Origin: an uncultured cyanobacterium
Lineage (GTDB): Bacteria; Cyanobacteriota; Cyanobacteriia; Cyanobacteriales; Chroococcidiopsidaceae
NCBI GenBank assembly: GCA_946221495.1
Contig: CAMIFA010000020.1
Location: 1-43,460, forward strand
Direction: 5' to 3'
DNA: 43,460 bases
Shown here: positions 7,755-15,889 of the stretch, one piece after another
Layout: the number at the start of each line of letters is the position of its first letter
Position numbering within the stretch: the first letter of the stretch is position 1
The notes under the pieces: generated by a model
The model's database searches: none
Told to the model about the DNA's origin: nothing
Seen by the model: only the letters and a program-made list of their open reading frames with translations
Program-made: the position numbers and the translations under genes

Positions 7755-8837
7755 TTAATGTCCATCGCTAGACCAATGGGGATTATCACTGATTAACTTC
7801 TTAACCCCATAGGTAGCACCAACATTCCACAATTGCGAATTAGTAAAACTGGAGCGAGGAGTCCCTATACTGACGTTAATTCCACTTGCATTTTTGACAT
7901 TGAGCGTACCTGACCAAGTAATATGCCAGTCAATAGCAAGTCCTTGAATATGACGAGAGTTTAGAGCAGGTGCATAAGCAATGTTATATGTAGCAACCAT
8001 CTCTTTAGCTGCTTTTAGCGAGGCTTGGTCAGTATAATGTATCCAATCAATATCTACCCCTAACATAGGTGGAACATTCTTAGCTGCGATCGCTCCTTCA
8101 TTAATCTTGAAAGCATAATGCATCAGGTAAGCTCGTTGTGGAGGTCGTAAAGTCGATGTAATCGCAATATTTACCCCTGCTGTTCGCAAAGCTTGTTCAA
8201 AAGCTTGCACTTTTTGACGGAACGGTGAGGCGAGATCATCAATTGAATTACTATTAGGAAAGAAACTCACCCAGTATTTGCCACTCTGACGTTGTTTTAA
8301 CCGTTTGGCATAGTTATTAATGATATCTAAAGCGGGATCTAAATCTGCTGCAAGTTTTAGTTTTGTAGCGTTAGAAAGTTGGTTAGCGAGTTTTGTTTGA
8401 AAGTCAATATCTAGCTTTTTATATGCTTCCGCTAATCCCCTAGTGCTATTTGTTCCAAAGTCGCCATCAACTTCCAAAGGGGGATTAAGTGAAGCGATCG
8501 CTGTTAAACTTTGTTGTAGGTCTTTTACTTCATCATTGCCAAAATTGAGATAAACCAACAGTTTCTTTGCCGAGTCAGTATAAACTGTAAAATAAACAGC
8601 AAACCCTTGAGTTAAAGCCTTCTCATAAACCGTAGCATCTACTAGCCCATTAACAGTCAAACCGTTTTGGGTTTGATAGTCGCGGCTTGCCATTTCTGTT
8701 ACATTGCCAAAATCTCCATCAACTGCTGCAATCGGATAGTCAGCTTCTAGTAAAAATTGCTGCCAAGCTGTAACTAACTTTCCTTCAGAGTTTCTTTGTA
8801 AGGTGGGTAGAGCTAGGGCATTAGAATTAAATGTCAT
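7755..8837 (-). CDS. M15-type (LAS) peptidase with two peptidoglycan-binding repeats
   Basis: From the ATG at 8837 the protein has 360 residues. Two peptidoglycan-binding_1-like repeats come first, with the hallmark VDGDFGNVT (39-46) and VDGDFGTNST (123-132) segments. The C-terminal half is a metallopeptidase of the LAS fold (VanY/M15/phage endolysin type): TSTLRPPQRAYLM, then SRHIQGLAIDW giving H296-x6-D303, and a terminal NPHW with H354. These are the expected zinc ligands and indicate a D,D- or L,D-peptidase acting on peptidoglycan stems. AGGAGA 8 bases before this ATG sets the start; a longer frame reaching 8882 lacks such a site. No signal peptide. It lies 69 bases after the lysozyme-like gene and 64 before the GHL10 gene. 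Confidence 0.8.
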   Translation of the reverse strand: MTFNSNALALPTLQRNSEGKLVTAWQQFLLEADYPIAAVDGDFGNVTEMASRDYQTQNGLTVNGLVDATVYEKALTQGFAVYFTVYTDSAKKLLVYLNFGNDEVKDLQQSLTAIASLNPPLEVDGDFGTNSTRGLAEAYKKLDIDFQTKLANQLSNATKLKLAADLDPALDIINNYAKRLKQRQSGKYWVSFFPNSNSIDDLASPFRQKVQAFEQALRTAGVNIAITSTLRPPQRAYLMHYAFKINEGAIAAKNVPPMLGVDIDWIHYTDQASLKAAKEMVATYNIAYAPALNSRHIQGLAIDWHITWSGTLNVKNASGINVSIGTPRSSFTNSQLWNVGATYGVKKLISDNPHWSSDGH

Positions 8838-8906
8838 AAGACAAGTCTCCTGATTCTCTTTTCGATTTGTGTAACCTATCAAGATTAGGAAGAAGGTAAA
8901 TAGCGT

Positions 8907-10025
8907 CTAATCTAATTCAAAATTATTATTAATCGTGTCATAAACTCTTCTACCTAAAATTCCATCCCTAATTGACTGTTGAATTTCTCTACTTAATGTT
9001 CTTAATCTTTCCGTGTAAGATTGTTGACCAATTTCTAGTAAATTATTGAAAGCTTCTTCGTAATTTCCATTGGTGTCTAGAGCCTCATAAACTACACTTC
9101 TTTTAGCACGACCTTGATGATGGATATCTGCAATAACTAGACAGACTTTATCAGGAACGCCATCAAGAGGATACCATCTTGCATATCGTTTCATAGCTTC
9201 TTTGAAATGCTCTATACCGCATTGAACCTGAATATCTCGGTGTTGTTGCGAATAAATTGTCCAGTGGATAAATTTAGCTGCTTGAATCACTTCTTTTTCT
9301 TCAATCTGTGCAACTGTTGGGTTGAGATATACCATGAGTTTTTCAGTGCTATTGTTATCAGTTAGCGGTGTATTTCCACTCATGGTTTCTCTAAAAATCT
9401 GTCCATTTTGAACAAATAAATCAGGAAAATATCCTTTACCAAAAGGAGTTTCTAATAACTTACTAAAAAACTTGACAAAATCTCCGTTAGGTACATGGGC
9501 AGCATACTGTAAAAAACCAAAGGTAAAAAAGGCTCTGTCATAGGTGTTTAAACAGTTGAAATAACTGTTACTTTCACACTTGGCTGTAGGAACAATAAAA
9601 TCTGCCCAAAATCCATATCTATCTCTGTAATCGCTGGCTTGATATTGTGCTGCTGAGTTGTCTGCGATATTCTGCAAGCCTCGATTGCCATCATAGGGAA
9701 CGTCTTTGCCAACAAAAAATTCTGAACCTGAATCAACAGATGCAAACCAATTTCTACCGTTTTTATGAACTCTGACGATTTTGCTAGGAACGTTAATATC
9801 TATATCTTCTATTTGCACATGACCAGCGAAAAAGTAGCCAGATTTCCCTACAGGGGAAATTTCTTGTGTTAGTTCTACTAAGTAGTGACCTCGCTTGAGT
9901 TCTGCTGATTCAACTCCAAAAAATTTGTCTTTAGGTACATCAGCTTTCTGGGTGGTATCAAGTTCTGTTGATTGTTTTGGCAAAGCTTTAAAAACTGTAT
10001 TATTAATAACTTTTAAGATTGCCAT
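8907..10025 (-). CDS. putative lysozyme-superfamily hydrolase with SH3-like module
   Basis: This 372-residue protein starts with the same ~75-residue module as the GHL10 protein (ending GKSGYFFAGHVQIED). The rest contains PTAKCESNSYFNCLN and then TYDRAFFTFGFLQYAA, a pattern like the active-site region of lysozyme-superfamily muralytic or chitosanolytic enzymes: a Glu (E151) closing a helix, then a D-x-A-x-x-T-x-G-x-x-Q strand. An IADIHHQGRAK segment and a charged helical tail follow. The assignment is by pattern and context and could be wrong in detail. No signal peptide is present. It is the second gene of the island, separated from the first by a 35-bp palindrome. Confidence 0.6.
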   Translation of the reverse strand: MAILKVINNTVFKALPKQSTELDTTQKADVPKDKFFGVESAELKRGHYLVELTQEISPVGKSGYFFAGHVQIEDIDINVPSKIVRVHKNGRNWFASVDSGSEFFVGKDVPYDGNRGLQNIADNSAAQYQASDYRDRYGFWADFIVPTAKCESNSYFNCLNTYDRAFFTFGFLQYAAHVPNGDFVKFFSKLLETPFGKGYFPDLFVQNGQIFRETMSGNTPLTDNNSTEKLMVYLNPTVAQIEEKEVIQAAKFIHWTIYSQQHRDIQVQCGIEHFKEAMKRYARWYPLDGVPDKVCLVIADIHHQGRAKRSVVYEALDTNGNYEEAFNNLLEIGQQSYTERLRTLSREIQQSIRDGILGRRVYDTINNNFELD

Positions 10026-10065
10026 TTTGATTTTAATCCTGAATAAAAAGATTATAAATTTGGGT

Positions 10066-10100
10066 AGGTTTTATTCAAATAATTAATTTGAATAAAACCT
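10066..10100. promoter_or_regulatory. 35-bp perfect palindrome between island genes 1 and 2
   Basis: AGGTTTTATTCAAAT (10066-10080) and ATTTGAATAAAACCT (10086-10100) are exact reverse complements around the 5-nt centre AATTA. It lies between the stop of the first gene (10127) and the start of the second (10025). No T-run follows on the minus strand, so full termination is doubtful. Candidate roles are partial attenuation, RNA processing or stabilisation, or a dimeric-regulator site. Confidence 0.7.
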
Positions 10101-10126
10101 GCTATTTGTGAAAAAAGATTTAAATC

Positions 10127-11686
10127 CTAGATAGGAGGATTTCCACCTAATGCTTGAAATAATTCTTCACCTTTTTGTTGAATTTGATCGGGTTTCTGTG
10201 GTGTTCCATCTCCAGAATTAGGAAATACGATGCAAATAACATCATCTGATATTCCTCGATTTATAATGTTATCAACTATGGCATCGTGACCTAGCGCATT
10301 AGCTAGAGCAATAGAACCACCAGCACTTTTATGAGATTCGCCAACATCAGCAAAAACTGCGTAAGCGATTTTATTGTTGTAGATAAATACAGCGATGTCT
10401 CCTAACTTAATCTTAAAAGGCTCATAAAGGTCTTTAGGAAGTAAAAAATAGGGAATTTGTTCTGAGTTAACAAATTGCTCTTGACCTATGCGATCTGGAT
10501 ACTTCAAACTAGTCTGTAGAACGCCGTGAATTGGATCAAGTAGAGAAACATTGGGCGAACCATTGGCACTAAGGTACATATTTCCTTCAATGTAAAGCCC
10601 TCCATTATTAAACTTAAAAATAGTGTTAGCTCCTTGAAATGGTTGATTAACTTGCGTTACTTTTGTTCCATCACTCAAAGTATCAACAAGTGACCCTAAT
10701 AAATTGCTGGCATTTTCAGTTAAACTACTAGCCGCCAATGAAGTCATCTGTAACAAAATATTGACAGTAGTTCTGCTTACCTGTCGGTTAGAGTTATCAA
10801 ACCCTTTAATAACAATTTCTCTATTTCCTGCTTGATTAAATTGGTAATCTGTAGCCCAGTTGCCACTATTTACTGAAACTGTATCAAAGTGAAATCTATC
10901 TTCAGCAATGAGTTTTATCGTCTTGACTTCTGGATCTGCTGTTCCTTCAAAATGAACTAGATTTTGAAATGGAAATACACTTCCTGGTGTGGGTTGAGTA
11001 ATAGTTACGTTTCTAGGAACAACACTTGTACCAAAGGCTTCCTTAGCAGTTCCTGTAAGAAAGTCTAACCAGACATTTCTATTGAAGATACTGCCACTTA
11101 TTCCTAATTGTGATAAAGCTTGGCTTAGGGCATTTTTAGTATTATCTCCCCATTGCCCATCAATTCCTGTAGAACCAACAGAAAAACCAAAGACAAAAAC
11201 TAACGCTCCTTGCAAGAAAAGAACTTTGCTGCGAGCAGAGGTGTCAAAATCTGTAGAAACACCATCATCAAGGTGAAAGTGATCCCAATGATCGCTGTTA
11301 TATAAATAATCTAAAACAATACCAAAATGCTTTCTGAGGACTGCTTCAATGCCAAAATAAAACTTGCGATCGCCATTTCTGCGACCGTCTTCCAGTACAA
11401 TAAACTTTCGTTCTGACCACTCAAATCCATCCAGATCGAAAGCTCTCCCTGCTCCGTGCATTCCAGGCTTGTCAGTCCAAGCTCCGGCGGTGAAAATTTT
11501 ATTAGCTTTGCCATAAGGACAAATATTCCACAATTCTTTAAAGCATTGATCTAACTTGTCTTCAAAAGGTTGAATTGCTGCTAAAGTAACTGGCGTTCCT
11601 CTTCCCAAATCGTCAGCAGAACGGCGATCATAGAAAAGTGGAACATCTCCTAAACGATTAAATGTATTAGATGGTCTTGTTGCCAT
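10127..11686 (-). CDS. LAS metallopeptidase - PG-binding - Ig-like - GH75 chitosanase-like fusion
   Basis: The 519-residue first gene of the island is a multidomain wall-active protein. Residues about 35-145 form an extensin-like/M15 LAS peptidase with HGAGRAFD (H77-x6-D84) and DHWDHFH (H136, H138) zinc ligands. Residues about 155-215 resemble a peptidoglycan-binding domain (GIDGQWGDNTKNALSQAL). Residues about 225-312 look like a bacterial Ig-like domain. Residues about 340-490 match GH75 chitosanases: IPYFLLP, LGDIAVFIYNNKIAYAVF, ADVG (D447), GGSIALANALG. Relatives recalled from memory have Glu in the K-x-G-E-G/A-S position; here it reads KSAGGS, so the second catalytic acid may be missing. 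No signal peptide. AAGGA precedes the ATG. Confidence 0.8.
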   Translation of the reverse strand: MATRPSNTFNRLGDVPLFYDRRSADDLGRGTPVTLAAIQPFEDKLDQCFKELWNICPYGKANKIFTAGAWTDKPGMHGAGRAFDLDGFEWSERKFIVLEDGRRNGDRKFYFGIEAVLRKHFGIVLDYLYNSDHWDHFHLDDGVSTDFDTSARSKVLFLQGALVFVFGFSVGSTGIDGQWGDNTKNALSQALSQLGISGSIFNRNVWLDFLTGTAKEAFGTSVVPRNVTITQPTPGSVFPFQNLVHFEGTADPEVKTIKLIAEDRFHFDTVSVNSGNWATDYQFNQAGNREIVIKGFDNSNRQVSRTTVNILLQMTSLAASSLTENASNLLGSLVDTLSDGTKVTQVNQPFQGANTIFKFNNGGLYIEGNMYLSANGSPNVSLLDPIHGVLQTSLKYPDRIGQEQFVNSEQIPYFLLPKDLYEPFKIKLGDIAVFIYNNKIAYAVFADVGESHKSAGGSIALANALGHDAIVDNIINRGISDDVICIVFPNSGDGTPQKPDQIQQKGEELFQALGGNPPI

Positions 11687-12132
11687 AATTTTTTATCCTT
11701 AGTAAAGTAATTCGACTTGCGATTGTTATCTAAAACTGTTCTGTACTAAGCCTTATAACTAAATCAATGACCCAAAATGCGATCGCGCTAGCAGCCAGAA
11801 AATATCAGGGATTTGTTTTTTTGAAAATTGGTGAAACTCATTGCTCTGGTTCACAAACTCAAGTTAACTGTCGAGTGCCAGTGTTGGCAGTCGGGAAAAG
11901 GTCAGGAAAAAGTCAGATCGAGCTACACAACCATGTTTAAGCGATCGCTCCTCAAACTAAATTGAGAAAACAGGCTAAAAACTGACCAAATTCTGTCTTT
12001 TCAATGAAGAAGCCTGATCTTAGAGAGGCTTTGTCAGGGATTGTTGTTTTTTGTCTACCAAAAAACTAATCAAAATTGCATTTTGGGATAATCATTATTT
12101 AAAGGCAATTAACTCACTCCCACTTGTGAAGA
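11687..12132. other. 446-bp divergent intergenic region
   Basis: This gap separates the minus-strand hydrolase island from the plus-strand STAND gene and must hold the promoters of both. HIP1-type GCGATCGC sites occur near 11783 and 11940. A GATAAT -10-like hexamer at 12087-12092 lies upstream of the STAND gene, without a convincing -35. For the island only an AAGGA ribosome-binding sequence just before the 11686 start is clear. No gene remnant was found by reading it in several frames. Confidence 0.5.
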
Positions 12133-15100
12133 ATGACCGTTGAAGAAGCGCTCTTAATTGTTGAGCAAGCTGTAGAACCAAGGCAATTAAACAAAATTCA
12201 GCGTCTTGTCTTGCAATACGCTTGGCAAGGGCATTCCTATATGGAGATTTCCACAGCAACTGACTACGACTGTGGCTATATCAAGGACACTGGTTCTCAA
12301 CTGTGGCAAATGCTTTCAGAATCCCTTGGGGAAAAGGTGACTAAGCATAATTTTCAGGCGGTACTGAAGCGATATGTCAGACAGCAAAAAGAATTAGAAA
12401 CTGCAAGCGCAACAAAGCCTGCGAAAGCAGGAAACTTAAATTCGTCACAAGATTGGGGAGAGGCGATTGATGTTTCTATCTTCTACGGGCGCACAGACGA
12501 ACTTACAACGCTAAGTCACTCGATTCTGCACGATCGCTGCCGACTGATCACAATTGTAGGTATGGGCGGTATCGGAAAAACTGCTCTAGCGGTAAAGTTA
12601 GCTCAACAAGTGCAGGAAGATTTTGAATTTTTATTCTGGCGATCGCTCCGTAATGCGCCAGCTATCGAAAAGCTGTTATCAGAGTTAATTCTATTCCTTT
12701 CTAACCAACAGGAAATTCCGCAGGCGGGAACCGTTGACGCGCAAATTTCTGGGCTTATGCAGTATCTCCGCTCCTCACGCTGTCTATTAGTGTTAGACAA
12801 TGTTGAAACAATTTTGCAGAGTGGTGAGCGATCTGGACACTACCGCGAAGGCTATGACACCTATGGTCAACTGTTCGCTCGTATAGCAGATGAACACCAC
12901 CAAAGTTGCTTAGTGTTAACTAGTCGAGAAAAGCCCGGCGGCTTATCAGCCAAAGAAGGTGAAACTTTACCTGTGCGATCGCTGCAACTTACAGGATTAC
13001 ACCAGGAAGCAGGAAAAACAATCCTCAAATCTAAAGGTTTGGCTGCTTCAGAGGATAAATGTCAGCAACTAATTGATCATTACGCAGGTAATCCTTTAGC
13101 GCTCAAAATTGCAGCTGCCACGATTCAGTCATTATTTGCCGGAAACATTAAAGCCTTCCTTACCCAGGGAATTATTCTGTTTGGTGACATTTGGGATTTA
13201 CTTGATCAGCAGTTTGATCGCCTATCTGACTTAGAAAAGCAAATTATGTACTGGCTAGCAATTGCCCGTGAGTGGGTGACGCTGAAAGAGTTGCAAGAAG
13301 ATATTATTACGGCAGCCGCTACAACCCAGGGAACAGAGGCAACGCCCTACCTCTCTAAAGTGTCACAGCGCGAATTGTTGGAAGCACTGGAATCTCTCAA
13401 AGGGCGATCGCTAATTGAAACCAGTGCCTTTGGCTGCACTCAACAACCAGTGGTGATGGAGTACATAATCGAGCAACTAGTCAAGCAGTTCTCGATCGAG
13501 ATCGCCTATCAGAAGTTGAATTTACTCCACAGCCACGCCTTAATTAAAGCTCAAGCTAAAGATCACATCCGAGAAGCCCAAATTAAACTAATTCTGCAAC
13601 CAGTTAAGGAAGCACTGCTGCAAGCGTTAGAGAATAGGCAGATACTTGAATTACACCTCAATCAAATTTTGACGACCTTACATACTAAGCCCAGATATCA
13701 GAACGGGTATGTTACAGGTAATTTATTGAACTTGTACTGGCAACTCCAAAGTGACCTAAGCGATCGCGATTTTTCCCACCTAACTATCCGTCAGGCATAC
13801 CTGCCCAACGTTACGTTACATTCAGTTAACTTCACCGCCACCATCATCGATAGGTGTGTATTTGCAGAGACATTTGGGGGAATTACATCTGTTACTTTCA
13901 GTCCTGATGGTCAACTACTAGCAACCAGTGATACTAAAGGTGAAATTCAAATTTGGCAAGTTAAAGATGGCAAACAGCTAGCAAGTTGTCAAGGGCATCT
14001 GCACTGGGTTTGGGCGATCGCCTTTACTACTGATGGGCAGACATTGGCAAGCGTCGCTGATGACTATTTAGTGAAGCTATGGGATGTCAAGACTGGACAC
14101 TGTTTCAAGACTCTAGAAGGACACACTTATTCAATCAACACCCTTGCTGTCAGTCCTGACGGTCGCACCTTAGCAACTAGCGGTCAAGATACCACTATCC
14201 GACTTTGGGATATCAGCGACACAGCTGACTTACCTACAGAACCCGCTCGTATTCTCTTGGGACATTCCCAGCGAGTTTGGTCAATTGCCTTTAGCCCGAT
14301 CCCCCCCGACTCCCCTTCCCAAGGGGGGCTAGGGGGGATTCTAGCTAGTGGTTCTGAAGATTTAACCATTAAGTTGTGGGATATTGCTACAGGCGAATGT
14401 TTCAAAACTTTGGAGGGACACACAAACTGGGTAAGGGCTGTTGCCTTTAGTCCGGATGGACAGTGGCTGGCTAGTGGTAGCTTTGACTTTTCAGTGAAGC
14501 TGTGGGAGGTGAATACAGGACAGTGCCTCAATATGCAAGGGCATACTAGCACCGTTACAGCAGTAACATTTAGCCCAGATGGTCAATGGCTTGCTAGCAG
14601 TAGTTATGATCAAACCCTCAAACTTTGGGATGTCTGCACCCAACAGTGCCTTAAGACTTTTCAAGGACATACAAATCGCGTTTGGAGTGTTGCCTTTAAT
14701 CCGATCCCCCCCGACTCCCCTTCCCAAGGGGGGCTAGGGGGGATTCTAGCCAGTGGTGGAGATGACCACGCTACTAAGTTATGGGATATCAAAACAGGGC
14801 AGTGCGACAAAACTTGGAAAGGACACACTAACTCTGTTCTCTCGATTGCTTTGAGCCCTGACTGTCAGATTTTGGCAAGTGGGCATGAAGACCAGACTGT
14901 GAGGCTATGGAACTTGAACGGGGGTCAATGTCTGCAACTACAAGGACATACTAATCGCGTCTGGTCAGTTGCATTCGCTCCTCAATCTGCCAATGCAGAA
15001 ATTCTAGCAACTGGGAGTGCCGATCGCACGATCAAGTTGTGGAACTATAAAACAGGGAAGTGCTTGAGAACTTTGCAAGGACACACAAGCTGGGTGTGGT

Positions 15101-15867
15101 CAGTTACTTTTAGTCCCATCCCCCCCAACCCCCCTTACCAAGGGGGGCTCCTTGCTAGTGCCAGCTACGACCATACAGTTAAACTTTGGAACTTAAAAAC
15201 AGGGCAATGTCTCAGAACCTTGCAAGCACACACAGCTTCTGTAGTTGCTGTAACTTTTAGTCCTAATAGTGAACATATTGCCAGTGGTGGCTTTGACTCC
15301 TGGATCAAAATCTGGGAGGTGAGGACGGGAAAGTGTATTTTTACTCTGCAAGGACACACCAATAGTGTGTGGTCACTAGCTTTTAGTCCTGATGGTCAGT
15401 TTCTTGCCAGTGCTAGTTTCGACTCCTCGATCAAACTATGGGATGCTAGAACGGGACAATGTATCCAAACGTTGCAGGGGCATAGCGGCGCAGTCAGCGC
15501 GATCGCCTATCTTGATAGTCAACGCTTAGTTAGTGGCGGCTTTGACGCTTCTATCCGAGTGTGGGATCTAGTAACTGGGCGTTGTCTCCAAGTTTTAAAA
15601 GGACACACAGGGCTAATCTCGGCGCTAGTATCTAAGTTTCGTAGCCCGTCTGACGCAGAGGTTACGGAGGCAATTCCCCAAGGTGCTGAGATTGTCTTCA
15701 CTGCTAGTTTTGATGAGACAATCAAAGGCTGGGACATTGAAACCGGAAAGTGCTTAAAAACGTTGCGAGTACCCCGACCTTATGAGGGGATGAATATTTC
15801 TGATATCCAAGGTTTGACTGAAGCCCAAAGATCAACCTTAAAAGCGCTAGGGGCAGTTGAAACGTAA
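12133..15867 (+). CDS. STAND NTPase: HTH-like, NB-ARC, 14 WD40 repeats
   Basis: This 1244-residue protein has the layout of cyanobacterial STAND regulators. Residues 1-85 match the HTH-like N-terminal domain of vWA-MoxR-associated (vMAP-type) proteins (VEEALLIVEQA, LNKIQRLVLQYAWQGHSYMEI, LGEKVTKHNFQAVLKR). The NB-ARC ATPase follows, with Walker A GMGGIGKT (143-150) and Walker B LLVLDNVE (218-225) plus an AP-ATPase GNPLALK segment. From about residue 580 come 14 WD repeats, enough for two seven-bladed propellers. Such proteins are ligand-triggered oligomerising switches, several acting in antiphage defence; the WD part is the likely sensor. No separate effector domain is seen. Blades 4, 7 and 10 have Pro/Gly-rich insertions encoded by a palindromic repeat. 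It converges with the acyltransferase gene, 22 bases apart. Confidence 0.9.
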   Translation: MTVEEALLIVEQAVEPRQLNKIQRLVLQYAWQGHSYMEISTATDYDCGYIKDTGSQLWQMLSESLGEKVTKHNFQAVLKRYVRQQKELETASATKPAKAGNLNSSQDWGEAIDVSIFYGRTDELTTLSHSILHDRCRLITIVGMGGIGKTALAVKLAQQVQEDFEFLFWRSLRNAPAIEKLLSELILFLSNQQEIPQAGTVDAQISGLMQYLRSSRCLLVLDNVETILQSGERSGHYREGYDTYGQLFARIADEHHQSCLVLTSREKPGGLSAKEGETLPVRSLQLTGLHQEAGKTILKSKGLAASEDKCQQLIDHYAGNPLALKIAAATIQSLFAGNIKAFLTQGIILFGDIWDLLDQQFDRLSDLEKQIMYWLAIAREWVTLKELQEDIITAAATTQGTEATPYLSKVSQRELLEALESLKGRSLIETSAFGCTQQPVVMEYIIEQLVKQFSIEIAYQKLNLLHSHALIKAQAKDHIREAQIKLILQPVKEALLQALENRQILELHLNQILTTLHTKPRYQNGYVTGNLLNLYWQLQSDLSDRDFSHLTIRQAYLPNVTLHSVNFTATIIDRCVFAETFGGITSVTFSPDGQLLATSDTKGEIQIWQVKDGKQLASCQGHLHWVWAIAFTTDGQTLASVADDYLVKLWDVKTGHCFKTLEGHTYSINTLAVSPDGRTLATSGQDTTIRLWDISDTADLPTEPARILLGHSQRVWSIAFSPIPPDSPSQGGLGGILASGSEDLTIKLWDIATGECFKTLEGHTNWVRAVAFSPDGQWLASGSFDFSVKLWEVNTGQCLNMQGHTSTVTAVTFSPDGQWLASSSYDQTLKLWDVCTQQCLKTFQGHTNRVWSVAFNPIPPDSPSQGGLGGILASGGDDHATKLWDIKTGQCDKTWKGHTNSVLSIALSPDCQILASGHEDQTVRLWNLNGGQCLQLQGHTNRVWSVAFAPQSANAEILATGSADRTIKLWNYKTGKCLRTLQGHTSWVWSVTFSPIPPNPPYQGGLLASASYDHTVKLWNLKTGQCLRTLQAHTASVVAVTFSPNSEHIASGGFDSWIKIWEVRTGKCIFTLQGHTNSVWSLAFSPDGQFLASASFDSSIKLWDARTGQCIQTLQGHSGAVSAIAYLDSQRLVSGGFDASIRVWDLVTGRCLQVLKGHTGLISALVSKFRSPSDAEVTEAIPQGAEIVFTASFDETIKGWDIETGKCLKTLRVPRPYEGMNISDIQGLTEAQRSTLKALGAVET
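14296..14345 (+). repeat. G/C palindromic repeat copy A inside WD blade 4
   Basis: A 50-bp segment running from CCGATCCCCCCC to GGGGGGATTCTAGC contains inner arms CCCCTT (14312-14317) and AAGGGG (14321-14326) and outer C6/G6 tracts. It is identical base for base to copy B at 14701-14750, while the flanks differ. It is translated as IPPDSPSQGGLGG in place of the usual DGQ turn of a WD repeat. Confidence 0.85.
14701..14750 (+). repeat. G/C palindromic repeat copy B inside WD blade 7
   Basis: This segment is identical over 50 bp to copy A and occupies the same structural position (the turn between the first two strands) three blades later. The identity stops at the edges: upstream bases are TTTAAT here and TTTAGC in copy A. 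Confidence 0.85.
15115..15150 (+). repeat. diverged palindromic repeat copy C inside WD blade 10
   Basis: CCCCCCTT (15129-15136) and AAGGGGGG (15140-15147) form a perfect 8-bp stem with a 3-nt loop, preceded by a second C tract. It is related to copies A and B but shorter, and lacks the CTAGGGGGGATT end. It encodes IPPNPPYQGG at the same blade position. Confidence 0.8.
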
Positions 15868-15889
15868 ACATACTTAAATAGCCGCCACA

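Noticed and set aside
4011..11686. Interpretation of the hydrolase island as a prophage lysis module.
   Set aside because: No capsid, tail, terminase, integrase or att-like repeats in the window, and HIP1 sites occur in the genes as in the rest of the genome; lytic-type enzymes alone do not make a prophage.
12060..12132. A defined sigma-70 promoter for the STAND gene.
   Set aside because: A GATAAT hexamer is present but no -35 at proper spacing, so it is mentioned only as a candidate.
14296..15150. Repeat copies in the WD gene as a CRISPR-like or assembly artefact.
   Set aside because: Only three copies, irregular spacing, translated in frame, and flanks differ; there are no spacers.
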